From positions 30,053,485 to 30,117,484 of the forward strand of contig OZ038433.1 of the NCBI GenBank assembly GCA_964036275.1: 64,000 nt of DNA, in the 5' to 3' direction. This DNA is from Litoditis marina (taxonomy: Eukaryota; Nematoda; Chromadorea; Rhabditida; Rhabditidae). Numbering within the stretch: the stretch's first letter is position 1; each line of letters opens with the position of its first letter. Positions 58,401 through 64,000 of the stretch are shown piece after piece. The notes beneath the pieces are model-generated. The model was not told the DNA's origin and made no database searches. It saw only the letters and a program-made list of their open reading frames with translations. Both the position numbers and the translations under genes were made by a program.

Positions 58401-60556
58401 GATTGGAGACGTCAACAGTACTACACTTTGTTACGCTCTTCTTAATGAGTTATCATAATCTAAGGCAAAAATTGTTAACCTTTTCGATACTGCTTGAGTC
58501 ACTGAAACATACACAATGTACCGTAATTAACTGTAGGTGAATCAGTAGGGATGGAAGAGACAATACAAAACTCTTTGAAAATTATATGACCCTTAACATG
58601 CACACTCTACAATAATCAACGAATGTAACCGTTCAGATACTTCATAAAAATACAACAAAATTAAACGCTTCTGGTTACCTTTAAATAATAACTCAATATA
58701 ATTTTGTTTTTCCAGTCTTTCTCTTAATTTAATGTTTTTTAGAAGTTTCGCATGTCCGAGACTAGAACATTCTTCATGTTACAGTATGCGGGCCTCCTAA
58801 ATGTGGTCGTTCTAACCTCTGTTGTATTATTGTGCACAATTTTGTATACGACTGCACTTCATTATGCGAAAAAGGCAACAAACAATCATAATGACGTAAG
58901 TTGAATAATAATCATTTATCTCACAACAATCAAAAGAACCATGTGCTCCACTTTTGTTTATTTGTACAAACACCTTTGTATTTTGTGTTATTTTGTACAA
59001 ACACCAAATCCAAATCATTTCAAAAGATTACAGGAGTATCTAGTAATTTTATGGTATGGTTCTTTTTCTTCCCACTGAAACTTTGTCAGAATTCCAGTGA
59101 AACTGATAAAAACAATTTTTTAAATTGTTCCAATTGAAATTTCAATTAAGTTGATTAGATTTTAACAGGTTAAAAACTGCCTCTAACATTCATTGGGACG
59201 CTGCCAAAGTCTCAGTGCTATATTTATATAAGAAATATGTGATATATTATATGAGGAATATGTCATATGTGATATGTTGTATGTGAAATATTTTAATAAT
59301 GTTGTCCTATTCTAGCTGGAACTAACGTTTGAATCAAGATCTCCAGATCGCACTTAGTCTTTTTAACGTTTTTTTTTTTACAATTTTTACGGGTTCACGG
59401 GTTCAAGCGTTAAAGAGCAAACTCATGCGATTTTTCTCAATTTTTTTGCAAGTAATCCAGTTTGATTCGAGGTCGATCCTGGTTTGTGAGTTTCCGGAAA
59501 TCCTAGAAGTTTTTCTAAATTGGTGAGATGTTGAGTTCACGGTTGTTAAATCGACTTTCGAGCTGGTTTAAAATACTTGCGTATTCAGAAGTTGCTCAAA
59601 CTTTCAAACACAAATGTGTAATGACATTTCTCTCTGTGTGTGTCATGTGTGTGAACCTGTGAACTTTTCACCCAAAACGCTTTAAGATAATACAAAAGGC
59701 GGAGAAGACGCTGCTTATATGTGCAATTATCACTTTTGTTCCCCTGATTATGCAATGTGCTCGTTCGATTCTACATGTATACGCATTATTGACCAGCAAT
59801 CGTACAGTTCTCTCATTTACAAGTCCGATAGGGTGAGAATTACAAAACCAATCGATATCGCCTGATTCATACTAGATATTTCATTAAAGAAGGACGATTA
59901 CGTGGTCCAATCGCAACGCTTTGGTCCTTTAAACCGCAATATATTTTTCAATTGCAGTTTAAAGGACCGATGTAACGGGATTGGTCCACATAATCGTCCT
60001 TCTTTAACAAGAGATATTGTTTCCCAGAGCTGTAGTGAAAAACTGACACAAATGGTGGTTTTCGTTTCTTACACACGAGCAATTCCTAGAAAAGAATAAT
60101 TTTTCTTCCCGCCATTCGAAAGGTTCAAAAACGGAAGATGTTCATATAATTCGCTTTCATAAAACTCAACTAAGCGTTCGTCGTAGATTTTCTGACTTGA
60201 TTTATACGAAGTCTTCCAAACGTTTGTTGATTTCGCTCGAAACAAGTCATAATTCACGAGTTTTCCAAAGAAAGAGAGTTTAAAAAAATCACGGGATCAA
60301 ACTACATTACACAGCATGACATGCCAATTTACACTGTGTCGGCTTGGAAAAAGCAAAAATTCCTGTCCACATTTTATGAACCTTCTTTCAATCAACTATG
60401 TTTTCTGCTTCTAGGATGTCGCTAAACGTGGGTCTGACTAGCGCCCAATTCTGGACTATTTTGCTTATTTCGCCCCGCGTTCGGATTATGATGTTGAACA
60501 TTTTGGTCCCCAAATGCGTGGCCAAAGTTGCTCCGATGGAGAACTCCGTCCTGTAA
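55477..60556 (+). CDS. Srg-superfamily chemoreceptor (copy D)
   Basis: Seven-transmembrane nematode chemoreceptor. Exons: 55477-55665, 57382-57594, 57900-58070, 58785-58895, 59687-59832 and 60415-60556. They total 972 bp, 323 aa; every exon has the same length as in copy C. Motifs: NESGPMPPPPPLPFSQ; TM1 then MFRSSFFKIVRCN; FALNRFTAFYFPIRH at the end of TM3; FPVWKNRTVLL...LPGPNFF; AEKTLLICAIITFVPL; TM7 GLTSAQFWTILLISPRVRIM. All reading frames are open. As in copy C, no AG acceptor stands next to exon 3 (upstream frame closes at a TAA without one), so either an unusual splice site is used or the gene no longer splices properly. Intron 1 (1.7 kb) holds a fold-back at 56941-57275 and GC-rich repeats. 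Confidence 0.75.
56941..57275. repeat. Fold-back in intron 1 of receptor copy D, arms about 110 bp
   Basis: Left arm about 56941-57052 and right arm about 57162-57275 are near complements (AAAACGGATGTAAAGAATGT vs TTTCTTTACATCCGTTTT; GGCTAATCTCGCT vs GCGAGATTAGCC). Looks like a MITE; transcription of the receptor gene would place a long hairpin in its intron. Confidence 0.85.
59888..60003. mobile_element. TTAA-flanked palindromic MITE (AGAAGGACGATTA family)
   Basis: Ends AGAAGGACGATTACGTGGTC and GGTCCACATAATCGTCCTTC(T), flanked by TTAA at both sides (59884-59887 and 60004-60007). The centre has GGTCCTTTAAACC and GCAGTTTAAAGGACCG. It lies in intron 5 of copy D. Fragments of the family at 49984-50000 and around 51200-51515. 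Confidence 0.8.
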
Positions 60557-61378
60557 CTATAAAGAGCTCATTCAAAAAACCCAAAAGTTCACTTTCTACG
60601 TAGTTTACGTGCAATTCGTAAATATTCTACCAGCAGTTGTTTTTCTGTATGTAGGTTTTACTTAAAAATTACTTAACAACACGTGCATGAGCAACCCGAT
60701 GTCTGATATTCAAAAATTGGTAGAAGAAGATGTATTTATTGGAAACGTCACACGTTGCGTTATTCTATTCTATCCTCGATGTTGTTTCTCCGTTCTGAAA
60801 AAAAGATGAGAAATGTTTGAAAAAGGTTCCGAGTTCATGTCGAGCCACTCATCCAGTCAGAGACAAGTTTGGCGGCGCGGCTGAGTGCTAATCCGTTTTT
60901 TTGTGTTGTTTAAACTAGACACATACATTATACATTACTTTGATAAGTTTTTCAGTGAACGCCTAATTCAACGAACATATAAATAGTTTTGGTCCATTTT
61001 ACATTTCTTTGAAATAAAAAAATTTGTTGCCAGGAAGACTCACGCAACAGTTATTAGGGGGTGCTTACAAATAAATAGTGCTCAAAATCGTTTCCACCCT
61101 GACTATCGGCAATTTTGATAATTTTCAGTGCATACTTTACACATAACGGATTCAAAGTCCTGATCGCTTGTAGTATAAGAAAAGATGGCAACAACTCTTC
61201 AAAAACGTTTACACGCCGAGTTTTTCTTTCATACTGTAACTACGTATGTGTGGAAAAGAGGCCAATTGAACATGCAACCAAAGAGCACCTCGGCTCTTTG
61301 TGTAGAAAACTATTGGTTACTTCCAACCAGGTCGCACGTCAGATGCAACCGTACGGATTCTCGGGACTATTTTACTTT

Positions 61379-61705
61379 CGCCCCCCACTTTTTTCGTTTC
61401 AACCGAAATAGGTCCTGTGTTACTTTCACCCCCCACCGTGGGGGGTGAAAGTAACATGGCTTCGTTTCAACTAAGAATTACAAGGGTGGGGGGCGATTGT
61501 TAAAGATTGCCAGGCATGTTACTTTCACCCCCCAATTTACGTTAGTGGGGGATGATTGTACAATGTCGACATTTAACTTTAGCCCCCCACTCTACCATAC
61601 ATTTACCTTTTACCCCCCACCATTTTCTGTTGAAACTAGTGCGGGTGGGGGGCCAAACTATCACGGGGGGTGCGATTGTACGGTGGGGGGCGAAAGTAAA
61701 ATTTT
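61379..61705. repeat. Inverted array of CCCCCCAC / GTGGGGGG modules
   Basis: At least nine modules of the form ACTTTCACCCCCCAC or its complement GTGGGGGGTGAAAGTA occur in alternating orientation, including a perfect palindrome at about 61423-61455. Runs of five or six G on both strands could form G-quadruplexes. Confidence 0.8.
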
Positions 61706-61886
61706 CCCGGATTCTCCAATGCAACCAGAATCTCCCTACATAACCCAAAACTAGACAATTTGGTTGTCATTCAGAATCACTTCGGTTGCCTGCGAAAATC
61801 AACCAATAGTTTTTTTTTCACAAAAGCAACCAGGTTCCCTGTTGGTTTCATGTAATACGGTTGCACGAACCCGCTGTAAACGAAAC

Positions 61887-62137
61887 AAGGGTTGTTGAAG
61901 TCGAACTCAAAACTTCGCTCAACTCGAAAAAATTCGATAATTTTCGAGTCGAGACGAACTCGAAAACTCAACATTTTCCGAAACTCGATAACTCGCAGTT
62001 TGGAACTAACTCAAATTTTCAAACTCAGAAACTCGAAATTTTTGGTCTGAGATCGCTCAAAACTCGGAATTTTCCGAAACTCTTTCTTGACAATTTTGAA
62101 ATTTCTTCCGAAATTTTGAGCTCGATTAACAACACTA
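61887..62137. mobile_element. hAT-like satellite-bodied element, CTCGAAA type, diverged
   Basis: Left AAGGGTTGTTGAAGTCGAAC, right CTCGATTAACAACACTA; body of ACTCGAAA-type repeats with many substitutions. The 8-bp flanks no longer match, consistent with an older insertion than those at 8001 and 63583. Confidence 0.7.
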
Positions 62138-62168
62138 ATAGATAGACACACTGGACGATTTTATTTAC

Positions 62169-62283
62169 CTCTGTTCTGCACCGGTCCGTCATAAATGTCT
62201 CTCTTGATCAGAATAAACCATAGGGAGTAGAGGGTGAAGGCGAGAAGGAGAGTGTACAGAGCAGACTGGATCAATTCCAACAT
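62169..62283 (-). CDS. Candidate first exon of a small membrane protein
   Basis: ATG at 62283 opens 38 codons with one strong membrane segment (LIQSALYTLLLAFTLYSL) followed by basic KRDIYDGPVQNR, ending at a GTAAAT donor. A plausible acceptor (CCTACTAG) stands 20 bp before the ATG. I do not recognise the protein and could not find the next exon. The start is about 320 bp beyond the stop of the m-AAA protease gene on the same strand, the spacing seen between genes of a nematode operon; that link is inference. Confidence 0.4.
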
Positions 62284-62566
62284 CCGACCGATCGTGTGAG
62301 TAGACTAGTAGGAATGAAAAGTCAATGGAAGCCTTAGCATGTAAACACGTGACAGAACGTGGAAACCGCACAAAACACAATTGAATCAGTTGAATGAATT
62401 GCTCGTCTCATCCGAACTTCAACGATCTCTCGATAAATTTCAGCCCCATCTGAAGAAATAATAAAGATTTAGAGATAGCAAGAAAACATGCATCGAATGT
62501 TCAGATTTTATCATATCAACTCATTACACAGAATAATTGAAGCAATTGTAAAAACGAACAAACAAA

Positions 62567-62572
62567 TTTATT
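62567..62572 (-). terminator. Polyadenylation signal of the m-AAA protease gene
   Basis: AATAAA on the minus strand about 33 bp after the stop codon at 62605, well placed to end this transcript before the candidate downstream exon at 62283. Confidence 0.5.
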
Positions 62573-62604
62573 TAAATATTTATGTACATCTAATCTAACA
62601 ACAA

Positions 62605-64000
62605 CTATGATGACTCTTCTTGGGGCAGAATGGTATCTACCAACTCGACTACATGCTTGTCTCCATGGGGAGGTACTCCTATCAACGCCTTCACTTCGTC
62701 GTAGCTGAGCACTTCCCGCTTCAATAATTCTTGGGCTATCTGAAAACGATCACATTTCAGATAAAACACTGTCAACTGAAAAATATTTACCCAATCGATC
62801 CTTGTAATGTCCAATTCTAGTAACCTAAAATACTGATATGTGGATATGTCAAATGTCATGTTATTTAATATGTGTGTTTCGTCATTAACATTAATTGATT
62901 CGTTTTCAATGTGTAACTCACTACAATTCTCATGTACAATACTGATAAACATATTATTAATAATTAACTACAGTGTCTACAGTTAAAACTTCACTTTCCT
63001 TCCCCCAAAGGCCAAGATACTATTTTTGATTAACAATTTACAGGGAACTGATCATAATTGTCTCGTAGTCGTGTTGAACGGACATACTGGCAACAACCTA
63101 CTTTAAACAACAGTATAATATCTATTTTGGTACGAGGAATGAGAAGAAAACTGACCAATTCGAGCTTGTCAGCATGATGTCGAATAACTTCATCGGTTGC
63201 CTTGTACGCGCGGGTGACCAGACTAGAGGCTTCCTGCAATGAAAACAAAAGGTGACACCCAACTTTTTTCTCAAAATGTTGCATTAATTCTTCTATACAC
63301 ATAAATGAAGGGATAAAAATTGTCGAACATAATGTTTGAATCACACCAGCTTCGTAGTTTTTGTTTGATAACTGAGTCTCAATGACACATTCTAGGCCAT
63401 CGTAGCCATCCACTGGAAACTATGGCTAACTTCGTTAACTACCCAAAACAACTTTTTTAAACCGGCTGCTTACTGCTTAACATGAGATAATGAGGCAAGT
63501 TTGGAGAAACATTATGGAATTGATGTATAATTGATCGAGAACAACTCACTTTTTTAGTAACAGTGGGACCATATTTGTGTACTAGGGTTGTTAAAGTCGA
63601 ACTCGAAACTCGACTCGACTCGAAAAAACTCGAAAATTTTCGAGTTTAGTCGAACTCGAAACTCGAAAACTCGAAATTTCTCAAAACTCGAAAACTCGAA
63701 ATTCTCCAAAACTCGGACAACTCGAAAACTCCAAATTTCCCAAAACTCGAAAACTCGAAATTTTTCAAAACTCGAAAACTCGAAATTTCCCAAAACTCGA
63801 CAACTCGAAATTTTGAACTCGATTAACAACCCTATTGTGTACGAACCTGTGAGATAAGCGAGTGAAAAACGTAGTACTGCATACCTGATCGAGTGCGGCT
63901 CCCAGTTGCTTGCTGTACGGTTTTAACTGAAAATCGTCGCCGGTTGGGAAGGAGAGAGGACCAATAGTACTCGACATACCGTATACTTTGATCTGGGCGA
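62605..64000 (-). CDS. ppgn-1: Mitochondrial m-AAA protease, paraplegin type (C-terminal part)
   Basis: ATP-dependent zinc metalloprotease of the inner mitochondrial membrane (AFG3L2/paraplegin family; protein quality control and processing). Three minus-strand exons are inside the window: 64000-63885 (continues beyond), 63233-63156 and 62739-62605. They encode the C-terminal helical part of the peptidase domain: VYGMSSTIGPLSFP, LKPYSKQLG, EASSLVTRAYKATDEVIRHH, then IAQELLKREVLSYDEVKALI and GVPPHGDK. The ending (EVLSYDEVKALIGVPPHG) resembles paraplegin (EVINYEDIEALIGPPPHG) more than AFG3L2, hence the paraplegin/ppgn-1 assignment; spg-7 is the alternative. The AAA module and HEXXH site lie outside the window. 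The first intron carries a recent hAT-like insertion (63583-63834). Confidence 0.8.
63583..63834. mobile_element. hAT-like satellite-bodied element, CTCGAAA type, best preserved copy
   Basis: Ends TAGGGTTGTTAAAGTCGAAC and CTCGATTAACAACCCTA with a perfect 8-bp duplication TTGTGTAC (63575-63582 and 63835-63842). The 252-bp body consists almost wholly of ACTCGAAA/AACTCGAAATTT units. It lies in an intron of the m-AAA protease gene. Confidence 0.9.

Larger units (their letters stand above)
60557..62168. other. Intergenic; duplicated 3' flank, G-rich inverted array, satellite element
   Basis: 60678-60880 is the 3' flank shared with copies C and E. 61379-61705 is a G/C-rich inverted array and 61887-62137 a satellite-bodied element, both listed separately. 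No gene was recognised, although exons of the candidate minus-strand gene starting at 62283 could lie here. Confidence 0.45.

Noticed and set aside
61115..61754. Overlapping His/Pro-rich frames
   Set aside because: Produced by the CCCCCCAC module array, not by a gene.

Overview
This window reads as nuclear DNA of a nematode, almost certainly a Caenorhabditis species. It is AT-rich. Coding exons are short and separated by GT...TTTTCAG introns. The genes belong to families typical of the rapidly evolving chromosome arms of that genus: expanded carbohydrate sulfotransferases, GT10 fucosyltransferases, Srh-type and Srg-superfamily chemoreceptors, DUF281/C6-type secreted proteins and acyltransferase/SGNH proteins. 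No bacterial, phage or CRISPR features are present. Gene models were assembled by hand from open frames, splice signals and phase; several close exactly in frame.

Layout. 1-2.1 kb: non-coding, repetitive. 2.16-6.08 kb (+): carbohydrate sulfotransferase, seven exons, 337 aa. 6.83-8.60 kb (-): SGNH domain of an oac/nrf-6-type acyltransferase, without its membrane domain. 10.75-11.97 kb (+): MITE plus a decayed non-LTR retrotransposon. 13.2-14.8 kb (-): chemoreceptor remnants. 17.9-18.75 kb (+): secreted DUF281/C6-like protein with a frame break. 20.7-25.2 kb (-): alpha-1,3-fucosyltransferase, eight exons found. 27.7-31.7 kb (-): Srh-type chemoreceptor pseudogene (copy A). 35.8-39.2 kb (+): Srg-superfamily receptor (copy C). 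42.0-45.9 kb (-): intact Srh-type receptor (copy B), 347 aa. 50.5-53.5 kb (+): gutted third Srg-type copy (E). 55.5-60.6 kb (+): Srg-superfamily receptor (copy D), 323 aa. 62.2-62.3 kb (-): one candidate first exon. 62.6-64.0 kb (-): the 3' end of a mitochondrial m-AAA protease (paraplegin type), the only housekeeping gene seen.

Two chemoreceptor lineages have been tandemly duplicated and interleaved here, with flanking DNA copied too. The copies show several fates: intact (B), coding-intact but invaded by a transposon at an exon boundary (C), small indels plus a nonsense change (A), and loss of everything but exon 1 and flanks (E).

Much of the rest is non-autonomous mobile DNA. The most notable family has TAGGGTTGTTAA termini, perfect 8-bp target duplications in three copies (hAT-like), and bodies made of simple satellites: CTCGAAA-type in some copies, GGAATT-type in others. 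Also present are TTAA-flanked (piggyBac-like) MITEs, one nested in another; a MITE with CTGGCGGCGTAGCAAT ends; tRNA-derived SINE-like elements with Pol III A/B boxes; a 130-bp tandem repeat carrying TGACGTCA; and three long fold-back structures.
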